This document shows, one piece after another, positions 1 through 7,346 of a stretch of 21,841 nucleotides of DNA (positions are counted from its first letter, which is position 1; each line of letters begins with the position of its first letter). Source of the DNA: WVWN01 sp964563535 (lineage in GTDB: Bacteria > RBG-13-66-14 > B26-G2 > WVWN01); the NCBI GenBank assembly GCA_964563535.1, contig CAZLXP010000039.1, positions 1-21,841 of the forward strand. The letters run 5' to 3'. The notes beneath the pieces are model-generated. The model made no database searches. It was given only the letters and a program-made list of their open reading frames with translations, and was not told where the DNA came from. Position numbers and translations under genes: made by a program.

Positions 1-733
1 CGCGGATGGACGGGTAACCGTCGATGGCGTGCCTCGGGTCCATCAAGGCGTGGTTGCACCGGGGGCAGTGGACCTGAATCGGAAAAATCCGTTGGTCTCC
101 CTCGACCTCCAACTTGTCCAAACCGACGCGTGTCTTCGCGACGATGCCTTCCACGTCGGAGGGCGCGACGTGGCGGAAATAATGGCCGTCCACGACGACC
201 ACCGGCCCCAACGCGCAAGCGCCGAGGCAGTTGACGGTCTCGAGAGTGAACTCGCGGTCGGCGGTGGTTTGGCCGCCGCTGACGCCCAGCTCCCGTTCCC
301 ACTCCTTGGCTACCGCCGGGCCGCCGCGGACGTGGCACGCCGTCCCCAGGCAAACGGACGCGAGGTGCTTGCCGCGGGGTTTTAAGCTGAACGCCCGATA
401 GAAAGTCGCGATGGCGTATACGTCCACGAGCGAAACGCCGGCGCTCTCGGCGACGACCTCCAGCGCGCGGTGAGGAAGATAGCCGTATTTCGCCTGAATC
501 TCCTCCAACATCGCGATCACCGCGCCGCGCCGGCCGCCGTATTTATCCACCACCTCGAGCAAGCTGGGCGTCTCGTAGCTCTCGTAGACATCGCACTCCC
601 ACATCGCGACGTCGGGGTTCCTCAGACGGAGGGCGCACGTCGGCGCGTGGATGCACGTCGAACATATCCCCCGATACGCGGCGACGCCAAGCCGCCCGTC
701 CGCCCCCACGCCCGATGTCCCGGTAGGTTGCAT
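1..733 (-). CDS. NuoE/HydC-like 2Fe-2S subunit with N-terminal Cys module (3' end outside window)
   Basis: This is the thioredoxin-fold [2Fe-2S] subunit of an NADH:quinone oxidoreductase or bifurcating hydrogenase (NuoE/HydC family). It passes electrons between NAD(P)H and an iron-sulfur chain in the cytoplasm. 244 codons are visible and the frame is still open at base 1. The family signature is C128-x4-C133 followed about 35 residues later by C169-x3-C173, in CLGTACHVRG and CLGACALGP. Two additions are unusual. An N-terminal module (C24, C27, C33, W45, C47) precedes the family domain and closely matches one in the gene just upstream. A further C223-x2-C226 pair begins a C-terminal extension. 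ATG at 733 is chosen because GAGGA lies 8 nt upstream. The gene follows the Cys-rich gene by 68 bp, so both are probably transcribed from the sigma-54 promoter at 1209-1224. NuoE and HydC cannot be told apart without the neighbouring subunits. Confidence 0.88.
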   Translation of the reverse strand, partial: MQPTGTSGVGADGRLGVAAYRGICSTCIHAPTCALRLRNPDVAMWECDVYESYETPSLLEVVDKYGGRRGAVIAMLEEIQAKYGYLPHRALEVVAESAGVSLVDVYAIATFYRAFSLKPRGKHLASVCLGTACHVRGGPAVAKEWERELGVSGGQTTADREFTLETVNCLGACALGPVVVVDGHYFRHVAPSDVEGIVAKTRVGLDKLEVEGDQRIFPIQVHCPRCNHALMDPRHAIDGYPSIR

Positions 734-801
734 GGTATTCCTCAATCTTTCTTATTGTCGCGGCCCCAACGGGGCGCGCGCCCGACCGGCGTGCGCAACC
801 G

Positions 802-1158
802 CTATTGGTATTCCTCGCAGTGCCAGACGCCGGCTTCGGGTTTGGGATACAGACACTCGTCGCGTTTTTCGCAATTCCGACAAAGCCCCGGGTACGCGGC
901 GGCGTCGAACTCGCCCCGGTGCGATCTGGCGGGCGCGGGCACGACCTGCGAAAGGCCGCCGTTGATATCCGTCCCGCTCATGTGGACGTAATCGTCGTAG
1001 TTCTCGCACTCCCAGATCGCGCAGGCCGGGTTCCGGAGGCGGTGGGCGCAGTCGCCCGCGCAATTGCAGGTGGAGCAAATGCCGAGGTAATCGCCGGCGC
1101 GCTCCACGGCCCTCCGCTCCGCCCCTTTCCGCCCGAATACGGTCTTTGCTCGCGGCAT
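802..1158 (-). CDS. Cys-rich protein with two C-x2-C-x5-C...W-x-C modules
   Basis: A 118-aa soluble protein with two copies of one putative metal-binding module. Copy 1 has C28, C31, C37, W49 and C51, with extra cysteines at 33 and 46. Copy 2 has C93, C96, C102, W112 and C114. Both follow C-x2-C-x5-C-x(9-11)-W-x-C-E-x-Y. The first is strongly similar to residues 22-50 of the downstream NuoE/HydC-like protein, sharing GICSTC and an RLRNP-x2-A-x-WEC stretch. There is no signal peptide or membrane segment. The start is supported by AGGAGA upstream of ATG 1158. It is the first gene behind the sigma-54 promoter. Four cysteines per module could bind zinc or an Fe-S cluster; the sequence does not decide. 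A role in electron transfer or assembly of the adjacent redox enzyme is inference from context and the shared module. Confidence 0.82.
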   Translation of the reverse strand: MPRAKTVFGRKGAERRAVERAGDYLGICSTCNCAGDCAHRLRNPACAIWECENYDDYVHMSGTDINGGLSQVVPAPARSHRGEFDAAAYPGLCRNCEKRDECLYPKPEAGVWHCEEYQ

Positions 1159-1208
1159 CGTTTTCTCCTTTGGCTTAGTTTAAAACCGACGTTTACGACA
1201 TTTATATG

Positions 1209-1224
1209 AGCAAAGGCCGTGCCA
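1209..1224 (-). promoter_or_regulatory. sigma-54 (-24/-12) promoter of the redox operon
   Basis: Read on the minus strand the element is TGGCACG-N4-TTGCT, an exact match to the TGGCACR-N4-TTGCW consensus. It would start transcription near 1198, leaving a leader of about 40 nt before ATG 1158. An NtrC-type sigma-54 activator is encoded immediately upstream (1405-2754), which strengthens the call. Confidence 0.85.
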
Positions 1225-1263
1225 AGGACATCATTCGGCTCAAGGCCGCCGTGGCCTCGTACG

Positions 1264-1290
1264 CTAAGCCTATATAAATCAACGTCTTAG
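1264..1290. promoter_or_regulatory. Inverted repeat, possible activator site
   Basis: CTAAG and CTTAG arms are separated by 17 bp, centred about 80 bp upstream of the predicted sigma-54 start site. NtrC-family activators bind dyads at such distances. The arms are short, so this is a candidate only. A second dyad at 1388-1400 (CCCAGC-G-GCTGGG, a perfect palindrome) lies near -195. Confidence 0.3.
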
Positions 1291-1295
1291 GGAAT

Positions 1296-1322
1296 AGAAA
1301 AAGAGCCGCGAACAACCGCGGC
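1296..1322 (-). terminator. Intrinsic terminator after the NtrC-type regulator
   Basis: On the minus strand a 6-bp GC stem (GCCGCG/CGCGGC) with a 6-nt loop is followed by TCTTTTTCT. It lies about 85 bp past the stop codon of the regulator gene. It separates the two-component operon from the downstream sigma-54 promoter. Confidence 0.75.
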
Positions 1323-1404
1323 CCGGCGCCAAAGTACCTCCGCATAGTTGGGAAGGTGGGGCGAATACGCCCGGCGGGGTGATTTTCCCCAGCGGCTGGG
1401 AAGG

Positions 1405-2754
1405 TTAAGGGCTTTTGTCCTCGAGCTTTTTCAGCTTCTCGCGCAGCGTCTTTCGGTCGATCCCCAGGACCTTCGCGGCCCGCGTCTTGTTGCCGTCGAC
1501 GGCGGCTAAAACGTTTGATACGTGTTCGCCCTCCACTTCCGCCAGCGTGCGCTCGAGGCCCACGCCGCCGCCGGGGTGGAACCTCATGAGCGCCGGCAGG
1601 TCGGGGACGTCGATCACCTCCGCCTCCGTCATCGCGACGAAGCGCTGGATAACGTTCTCCAGTTCGCGGACGTTGCCGGGCCAGTTGTATTCGCGGAAGA
1701 CGCCGATAACCTTATCGGAAAGGCGCGGCGCCTTTTTCCCCAATTCCTCCGAATATTTAACGACGAAGAAGTTCGTCAGCGCCAGGATGTCGTCCCCGCG
1801 CTCGCGGAGCGGCGGGATGTCGATGGTAATGACGGCCAGGCGGTAATAGAGGTCCTCCCGGAAGGTCTTCTTCTTTACCAAACTGAGCGGGTCCTTGTTC
1901 GTGGCGGCCAGCACGCGCACGTTCACCTGTTGGGAGCGCCGCGAGCCGACCATAAAGACCTCCTTGTCCTGGAGGACGCGGAGGAGTTTCACCTGCATCG
2001 CCAGGCTGGTCTCGCTGATCTCGTCGAGGAAGATCGAACCGCCGTCGGCGGTCTGGAAGAAGCCGGCGCGCGTTTCCCACGCGCCGGTGAAGGCCCCCTT
2101 CACGTGGCCGAAAAGCTCGCTCTCCAAAAGTTCCTCGGGGACGGCGCCGCAATTAACCGGCACAAAAGGGGCCGAGGCGCGCGGGCTGGCGTAGTGAATC
2201 GCCCGGGCGACGAGCTCCTTGCCGGTCCCGCTCTCCCCGGTGATGAGGACGGTGGCGTTGGCGGCCGCGGCCTTCTCGATCGCGCCGAAGACGCCCCGCA
2301 TTGCCTCCGAGGTGCCGATGAGGCCGTGGCGCGAAACCGCCTCCGACGCGTCGCGGCGTTGTACTTTGCGCCGGGACTCGAGCTTAGCCAGCGTACGGTC
2401 GACGGCGGTGAGAAGCTCCTCTTCCGTGAACGGCTTAGGGAGGTACTCCTCGGCGCCGGTCTTGACCGCCTCCACCGCGTCCGGAACGGAGGCGTACCCG
2501 GTTATCACCATCACCTCGGTGTCCGGTATGTTTTCGCGCACGTACCGTATCAAGTCGAGGCCGCCGACGCGAGGCATCTTCATGTCCGTAATGACGACGT
2601 CGACGCTCTCCTCGTCGAGGAACCGCTTGGCCTCCGGGACGCCGGGGGCCGTAAATACCCGGTACCCGCGCGAGGTTAGCTTGCGTTGGAGCGCTTCCAG
2701 CACGTCGGGGGCATCGTCCACCACCAGGACGCGCGCTTTATCCTTCGGATTCAT
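1405..2754 (-). CDS. NtrC/ZraR-family sigma-54-dependent response regulator
   Basis: A complete 449-aa NtrC-family activator. The receiver domain (about 1-120) has acidic residues D13/D14, phospho-acceptor D57 and K107. The AAA+ domain has Walker A GESGTGKE (173-180), the sigma-54-contacting GAFTGA loop (220-225) and Walker B GGSIFLDE (238-245). A Fis-type helix-turn-helix ends the protein (about 408-445). It would be phosphorylated by the kinase encoded just upstream and would drive sigma-54 RNA polymerase open-complex formation. Its start overlaps the kinase stop by 17 bp, indicating translational coupling. The nearest downstream operon has a consensus sigma-54 promoter, so the redox operon is the obvious target. 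The family assignment is secure; the target is inferred. Confidence 0.96.
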   Translation of the reverse strand: MNPKDKARVLVVDDAPDVLEALQRKLTSRGYRVFTAPGVPEAKRFLDEESVDVVITDMKMPRVGGLDLIRYVRENIPDTEVMVITGYASVPDAVEAVKTGAEEYLPKPFTEEELLTAVDRTLAKLESRRKVQRRDASEAVSRHGLIGTSEAMRGVFGAIEKAAAANATVLITGESGTGKELVARAIHYASPRASAPFVPVNCGAVPEELLESELFGHVKGAFTGAWETRAGFFQTADGGSIFLDEISETSLAMQVKLLRVLQDKEVFMVGSRRSQQVNVRVLAATNKDPLSLVKKKTFREDLYYRLAVITIDIPPLRERGDDILALTNFFVVKYSEELGKKAPRLSDKVIGVFREYNWPGNVRELENVIQRFVAMTEAEVIDVPDLPALMRFHPGGGVGLERTLAEVEGEHVSNVLAAVDGNKTRAAKVLGIDRKTLREKLKKLEDKSP

Positions 2755-4504
2755 TATCCGCCTTGGCTGCGGCCGCCGGGGAAGACGGCCCGCGGGGGAG
2801 CGGGAGTCGGACCTCGAACCGCGAACCTCGCCCGGGCGCGCTCGCGACGGCCACGGTCCCGCCGTGCGAGGTGACGATGCCGTGGACCACCGGCAAGCCC
2901 AGCCCCGTCCCGCGGCCTATCTCCTTCGTCGTAAAGAACGGCAAAAATATGTTCTTTTTAACCTCCTCGGTCATCCCGACGCCGGTATCCTCGACGACGA
3001 GGGAGACGCATTCGTCGCCGGCCGTCGTGCTTATCGTCAATTTACCCCCACCCGGCATAGCCTGGACCGCATTTACCACCAGGTTGACGATGACCTGGTG
3101 GAGCTGCGCCGGGTCCGCGATTATCTTAGGTATGGGGCGCGAGAGGTTCAATACGCATTCGACGTTCTCCTTGTCGAACCGCGAGGCGAGCAGCGATATG
3201 GCCTCCTCTACCACCTCGCTGACGTCCACCGCCTGTTTGATGGTCGGCACCTCGCGGGCGAAGAAGAGGAGTTTCCGGACGACTTCGCGGGCGTGGAGCG
3301 CCGCGGCCAGGATTTTTTCAAGGTCCTCCGTCCCCTGGTAGGAGAGGCCGGGGTCCTCCTTCAACAACTCGGCGAAGCTGAGGACGCTGGCGAGAGGTTC
3401 GTTGAGCTCGTGGGCCACGCCGGCCGCGAGCAAGCCGATGGTCGCGAGGCGGTCCGCGTGGCGGAGCTGCTCCTGAAGCCGGGCGCGTTCCTCCTCCGCC
3501 CGGCGGTTCTCGAGGATCATTCCGATCTGGCGGGCGATGGCGTCGAGGAGGCTCTGCTCTTCCTGGAGGAATATCCCGGGTTCGTAGTCCAGCGCGGCCT
3601 CCTTGTACTGGACCTCGACCACCCCCCGCCTCTCGCCGTTGACGACGACGTCGGCCGACAATTTAAACGGCGTTTCCTCGAAATCCTCCGTCGTGTGCAC
3701 GACGCCGTCGACGTCGACCCGGGCGACGGTTATTTCCGGATATTGCATCGCCGGGGGGAGCAACGCCACGATCCCCCGGAGGATGTCGTCCGTAGATATC
3801 CCGGGCCGGGAGGCGAGTTCGGCGATGCCGTACAGGCAGGTCATCTCTTTGACGCGCTCCCGCAACCGCCAGTGGGCCCGCCGGTCCGCGACCGCGATTC
3901 CTATGCTTTGGGCGACGCCCTCATAGAACTCCGCCTCCTGCGCCGAAAATAAACCCCGCCGCCGCGACTTGAACAACAAAAGGCCCACGTCCTCCTCCCC
4001 CACGGCGAAGGGGGCGACCATCCACGAACGGTACTCGCCGCCGAGGGTATACGCCGCACCGCCCGAGCCGAGGTCCACGATCGACGTCTGCGCGGCGTCG
4101 CCGGTCCAAAAGGTGCCGTTCTTCGTGAAATAAGGCCGGCCGGGATCGAACCGCCCCCGGATAACCTCCCGGCACAACCTCTCCGCGGGCGCCGCGCCGC
4201 CGGAACAGGGGATCACCTTCCCCCCCTCCGCCGCGACGCCGTCAATGGCGCCGAACCTGAAATTATAATCCGGCCCCGCCGTCGTCTCGGAAAAATAATT
4301 GAAGTCGCTGTCCCGCAGCCGAAACTCGACGGCGTCGCACCCGGAGGCGTCGACGAGGAGCCTGGAAACCTCCCGCAAAAAGTCGCCCCGCGGCGTCCCG
4401 CGATTGCCGTAGCGCAGGATCCGGTTGGACAGGTCGTAGTAATCCTCGGCCGACAAGCGGCCTCGAGCCGCGGCCGCGCCCCTATCCGTCCTTCTCCGGT
4501 TCAC
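2738..4504 (-). CDS. GAF-domain sensor histidine kinase
   Basis: A cytosolic-type sensor kinase of about 588 aa with no evident membrane segment. Numbering from GTG 4504, two GAF-like sensing regions occupy about 48-213 and 223-333, a short coiled linker follows, and the H-box has phospho-acceptor H365 in AGVAHELNEP. The N box (NLVVNAVQAMP), G1 (VEDTGVGM), F box (PFFTTK) and G2 (GRGTGLGL) are all intact. The reading frame is open to another GTG at 4600. I prefer 4504 because a good -35/-10 pair (4560-4588) lies inside the longer frame, and GAGGTGG precedes 4504 while 4600 has no ribosome site. It pairs with the overlapping NtrC-type regulator. The signal is unknown; redox or a small ligand is plausible. 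Confidence 0.93.
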   Translation of the reverse strand: MNRRRTDRGAAAARGRLSAEDYYDLSNRILRYGNRGTPRGDFLREVSRLLVDASGCDAVEFRLRDSDFNYFSETTAGPDYNFRFGAIDGVAAEGGKVIPCSGGAAPAERLCREVIRGRFDPGRPYFTKNGTFWTGDAAQTSIVDLGSGGAAYTLGGEYRSWMVAPFAVGEEDVGLLLFKSRRRGLFSAQEAEFYEGVAQSIGIAVADRRAHWRLRERVKEMTCLYGIAELASRPGISTDDILRGIVALLPPAMQYPEITVARVDVDGVVHTTEDFEETPFKLSADVVVNGERRGVVEVQYKEAALDYEPGIFLQEEQSLLDAIARQIGMILENRRAEEERARLQEQLRHADRLATIGLLAAGVAHELNEPLASVLSFAELLKEDPGLSYQGTEDLEKILAAALHAREVVRKLLFFAREVPTIKQAVDVSEVVEEAISLLASRFDKENVECVLNLSRPIPKIIADPAQLHQVIVNLVVNAVQAMPGGGKLTISTTAGDECVSLVVEDTGVGMTEEVKKNIFLPFFTTKEIGRGTGLGLPVVHGIVTSHGGTVAVASAPGRGSRFEVRLPLPRGPSSPAAAAKADNESEG

Positions 4505-4559
4505 CTTTGGGGAACCACCTCTACGTAAAATAGCCGGGCCGTCGCCACCGGCAAGATAT

Positions 4560-4588
4560 AAATTAAAAAACCGGCGGAGGAAAGTCAA
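4560..4588 (-). promoter_or_regulatory. Promoter of the kinase/regulator operon
   Basis: On the minus strand TTGACT (4588-4583), a 17-bp spacer and TAATTT (4565-4560). Initiation would fall near 4553, about 50 nt before the GTG at 4504. Confidence 0.6.
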
Positions 4589-4598
4589 GGAAATCCCC

Positions 4599-4692
4599 AC
4601 CGGCCGCGTTTATTAAAACGATTTCGGCGCCCCTACCCCTCGTTTCCGCCTAACGCCCCGGGCCTTAGGCGTCATATTCGACTCGACGCCGG
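4599..4692 (+). repeat. Intergenic repeat, copy A
   Basis: About 95 bp that aligns over its whole length, with substitutions and 1-bp gaps, to 7113-7208. Shared blocks are CGGCCGC-N-TTTATTAAAA, GATTTCG, CCCCT-CCCC, GGCGTC-TATT and ACTCGA. Together the two copies bracket the single gene 4993-7110 in direct orientation. Read on the minus strand both copies keep an open frame ending in K-S-F-stop. The rest of 4693-4847 shows no gene. Confidence 0.65.
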
Positions 4693-4824
4693 AGATTGTA
4701 ACATACTTGAGTATAAAATTCCCCAGAAAAAGGAATCCCATAGGTGGGCCTTTACCCGGCCATTAAACCCCATTCCATTGGTAGCGTTATCCGCCCGAGG
4801 CCTTCGCCGGCGAAAGAAACGGCA

Positions 4825-4844
4825 GCGGGGCGCCCGGCTTTTTT
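4825..4844 (+). terminator. Hairpin with T-tract upstream of the DUF5916 gene promoter
   Basis: CGGG-GCG-CCCG stem followed by six T residues, ending 3 bp before the -35 box of the next promoter. No plus-strand gene is visible to its left, so it may insulate the promoter or terminate an unrecognised transcript. Confidence 0.35.
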
Positions 4845-4847
4845 GCG

Positions 4848-4876
4848 TTGACGGCCTCGGTCGCCTGTAATAACAT
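4848..4876 (+). promoter_or_regulatory. Promoter of the secreted barrel gene
   Basis: TTGACG (4848-4853), a 17-bp spacer and TAACAT (4871-4876). The leader would be about 110 nt and contains a CGCCG...CGGCG hairpin around 4923-4946. Confidence 0.55.
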
Positions 4877-4992
4877 CCGTCAAATCACCTCCGGCGCCGT
4901 TTCTATATCGTCGGGCGCTTTTACGCCGCTGTAACAATACGGCGGCGATCTACGTATTAAAAATCAACAAGTCGAGCCCGAAAGGAAACGGC

Positions 4993-7110
4993 ATGAAAAC
5001 CGTTGGCTTATCGGTTGCACTAATTATAGTTTGTAGCGCGGCCGTACGCGCCGCCGACGCGACAACGATGGAGGCGGCCCGGGTCGCGACGCCCCCCGTC
5101 ATCGACGGCGTCCTGGAAGAAATGTGGTTTACTTCCGAACCGGCCCGGGACTTCGGCCAATTCCGGCCCGCTTTAAGTTCCGCCCCCGACGCGCCCACCG
5201 AGGTATACGTGCTCTACGACGACCGCGCGCTCTACGTCGGCTGGGTATGCCACGAGCCGGAAACCGGGCGCCTCGTCGCGAGCGCTACCGTGCGCGACAT
5301 GTTCCTCAACAACGACGACAGCATCGACCTGTTGCTCGATTCGACCAACAGCGGAAAAGATTGTTACGACTTCATGGTCAACTGCCGCGGGACCCGCTTC
5401 GACGGGACCGTAACGCAGGACGGCGAAGACAGCGGCTCGGAGTACGATAGCTATTGGGAAGCTACAACGACCGTAGGCGCCGACGCTTGGTATTGCGAAA
5501 TGGCCATCCCTTGGACATCCTTTCGCTACGACCGCAAGGCCGGTTCCTTCGGCGTCAACTTCCTGCGCTTCCGCAAACCCGTCTACGAGGAGAGCTACTG
5601 GGTATGCGCGGGGACTAACCCCAACCGCGTATCCGGCTTCGGCCGCATGGAGGGCCTCGAGAACCTCCCGCCGCCGAAACCCTTCAAGGTTACGCCATAC
5701 GCCACGGCTCGAGCCGAGGACGCCCGGGAATCGACAGCCTGGCCCCTTCTCGAGCCGACCGACGGCTGGGAGTTCGACCCGCGCGCCGGGTTCGACGTCG
5801 AGTACCGCCCGGGCTCGAACGTAAACGCGATGGCGACCTTCCTCCCCGACTACGCCTACATCGAAGCCGACCCGGCGGAAATCAGCCTCCAGCCCACCGA
5901 GGTCTTCCTCCTCGAGAAGAGGCCGTTCTTCACCGAGAACCTCGAGCTTTTTAGCCTGCCGTTCGACCTGGTCTACACGCGGCGGTTGACCGAAATCGGC
6001 GGCGGCGTCAAGGGTTCCGGCCGGACCGGCCCCGTCACGGTGGGCGGCCTGGACGTCGTCCTCAAGGACGACGACCCGCGGTTCCCGGGGGACAACTTCG
6101 CCGTAGCGCGCGCGACGTGGGACCTCCCCGGCGGCCACACCGTCGGCGCGGGAGGCGTGGGGCGACGCCAGCTCGGCGATCTAGTGCCGGCCGTGGAACC
6201 GTACGCCGGGGGGGACGCCGCGACGTACAACAACGTCGGCCAGGCCCAGGGGCGGTTCGCCTTGCGGGGCGGGTTTTTCCTCTCCGGTTCCGGTGCTAAA
6301 AGCGCAACCGAGGGCGATGGCGGCGACGGCTATCTCTACGGCGCGACGTTCTCGTACCCGGGTTTGACCAACATCCTCAACCTAAGCTACAGACAGTTGT
6401 CGGATGATTTCCGGGCCGACGTGTCGTTTCTGCAACCGGAGGAATTGGGGGCGCGGCGGTTCGCGTTATACGGCCGCCGCGAAACCCAGGTCAACCGCGC
6501 TGGCCTCCGGTCCTTTACGCCCGAAGTCTACGGGGCCTACGACCGCGCCCTGGGCGGCGACATGGTCCTCTGGCAAGCGAACCCGTCGTTCGGCGTCGCG
6601 GCGCGGAACGATTGCACCGTCAACTTCGGATACGCCGCCGGCGTCGACCGGCGCTACGTGAACAACGGCTTGCCGGAATTCCGCAACAACTTCGCCACGG
6701 TAAGGGCGGGACGGTCGCCGGCGGCCTGGGGCGGCTTCAGCCTCGGCTACAGCCAGGGGATGTACTATGGCGAGTATTACCATAACTACGGCGGCACCTT
6801 TTCGGCGGTCCCCCGGCCGGTATGGGTCGTAGAGGCCGATGAGACCGCGTATAACCCCCGTGGCCGCGAGCGCTTCCACGTTGCCAACGTTAAAAGCACC
6901 TTGACCGTGGCCGAGGGGCTCTTCTGGCGCGTAATCCTCCAGGGCGACTCCAACGCCCGCACCGCGTTGGGGAGCACGCTGTGGGGATGGGAGTTCCGTC
7001 CCGGCAGCACGGCCTACCTGGCGTACGAGCAAAAACGCGACGCCGCCGGCCACTTCGCGCTCGTGGACCAGCTCGTCTTCCTGAAAGCGTCGTACCTGAT
7101 TACGTTGTAG
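4993..7110 (+). CDS. Secreted CBM9-like / DUF5916 outer-membrane barrel protein
   Basis: A 705-aa exported protein. Residues 1-20 are a Sec signal peptide (K at position 2, hydrophobic core, cleavage near AVRA-ADA). Residues about 28-215 resemble the CBM9-like carbohydrate-binding fold: ATPPVIDGVLEEMW, LYVGWVCHEPE, DDSIDLLLDS and the AIPWTSFRYD strand are typical. The remainder (about 225-705) is rich in alternating aromatic/glycine strands and matches the DUF5916 barrel arrangement, including LEKRPFFTENLELF after the linker. Such proteins sit in the outer membrane; their substrate is not established. GGA precedes ATG 4993. It is a single-gene unit with its own promoter, flanked by repeats A and B. 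No catalytic residues can be assigned. Confidence 0.85.
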   Translation: MKTVGLSVALIIVCSAAVRAADATTMEAARVATPPVIDGVLEEMWFTSEPARDFGQFRPALSSAPDAPTEVYVLYDDRALYVGWVCHEPETGRLVASATVRDMFLNNDDSIDLLLDSTNSGKDCYDFMVNCRGTRFDGTVTQDGEDSGSEYDSYWEATTTVGADAWYCEMAIPWTSFRYDRKAGSFGVNFLRFRKPVYEESYWVCAGTNPNRVSGFGRMEGLENLPPPKPFKVTPYATARAEDARESTAWPLLEPTDGWEFDPRAGFDVEYRPGSNVNAMATFLPDYAYIEADPAEISLQPTEVFLLEKRPFFTENLELFSLPFDLVYTRRLTEIGGGVKGSGRTGPVTVGGLDVVLKDDDPRFPGDNFAVARATWDLPGGHTVGAGGVGRRQLGDLVPAVEPYAGGDAATYNNVGQAQGRFALRGGFFLSGSGAKSATEGDGGDGYLYGATFSYPGLTNILNLSYRQLSDDFRADVSFLQPEELGARRFALYGRRETQVNRAGLRSFTPEVYGAYDRALGGDMVLWQANPSFGVAARNDCTVNFGYAAGVDRRYVNNGLPEFRNNFATVRAGRSPAAWGGFSLGYSQGMYYGEYYHNYGGTFSAVPRPVWVVEADETAYNPRGRERFHVANVKSTLTVAEGLFWRVILQGDSNARTALGSTLWGWEFRPGSTAYLAYEQKRDAAGHFALVDQLVFLKASYLITL

Positions 7111-7112
7111 CT

Positions 7113-7208
7113 CCCGGCCGCATTTATTAAAATGATTTCGCGGCCCCTCCCCGGGGTTTCGGCTTAGCGGCCTCGGCGTTTGGCGTCGTATTTAACTCGA
7201 TGCCCGGG
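7113..7208 (+). repeat. Intergenic repeat, copy B
   Basis: Direct-orientation partner of 4599-4692. It begins 3 bp after the stop codon of the barrel gene. Its first 30 bp form a dyad (GGCCGC at 7116-7121 and GCGGCC at 7140-7145 around an AT-rich centre), which could act as the 3' end signal of the barrel gene. Confidence 0.65.
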
Positions 7209-7286
7209 CCTGAGGGCGGGCGGCGCGTCCGCTTCGTGTAACAGAGCGTCGTTCATAACCCCTTCCGTAGGCCGAACCGCAGCCGT

Positions 7287-7323
7287 AAAAAAGACGGCCC
7301 CTGGAACGGGCGTGCGAGGGCCG
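7287..7323 (-). terminator. Intrinsic terminator of the radical-SAM operon
   Basis: On the minus strand CGGCCCT and AGGGGCCG arms (one bulged G) form a stem followed by TC and six T residues. A second perfect hairpin, GCGCAC-GGTT-GTGCGC (7325-7340), lies between it and the stop codon at 7347. Confidence 0.75.
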
Positions 7324-7346
7324 GGCGCACAACCGTGCGCGCCTAC

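Noticed and set aside
1522..3952. Long plus-strand open frames of 385 and 577 codons
   Set aside because: They lie antisense to the NtrC-type regulator and kinase genes, which have clear domain signatures; GC-rich DNA produces such shadows. The products are low-complexity and domain-less.
4752..4937. 61-codon minus-strand ORF between the kinase and barrel genes
   Set aside because: TTG start, no ribosome site, basic low-information product and overlap with the plus-strand promoter.
5173..6138. 321-codon minus-strand frame inside the barrel gene
   Set aside because: Antisense shadow; the plus-strand gene has a signal peptide, promoter and recognisable domains.
7164..7256. 30-codon minus-strand ORF within repeat B starting MNDALLHEADAPPALRPG
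   Set aside because: It has a start codon and purine-rich upstream bases, but lies beyond the operon terminator with no promoter, and the frame is not kept in repeat A.
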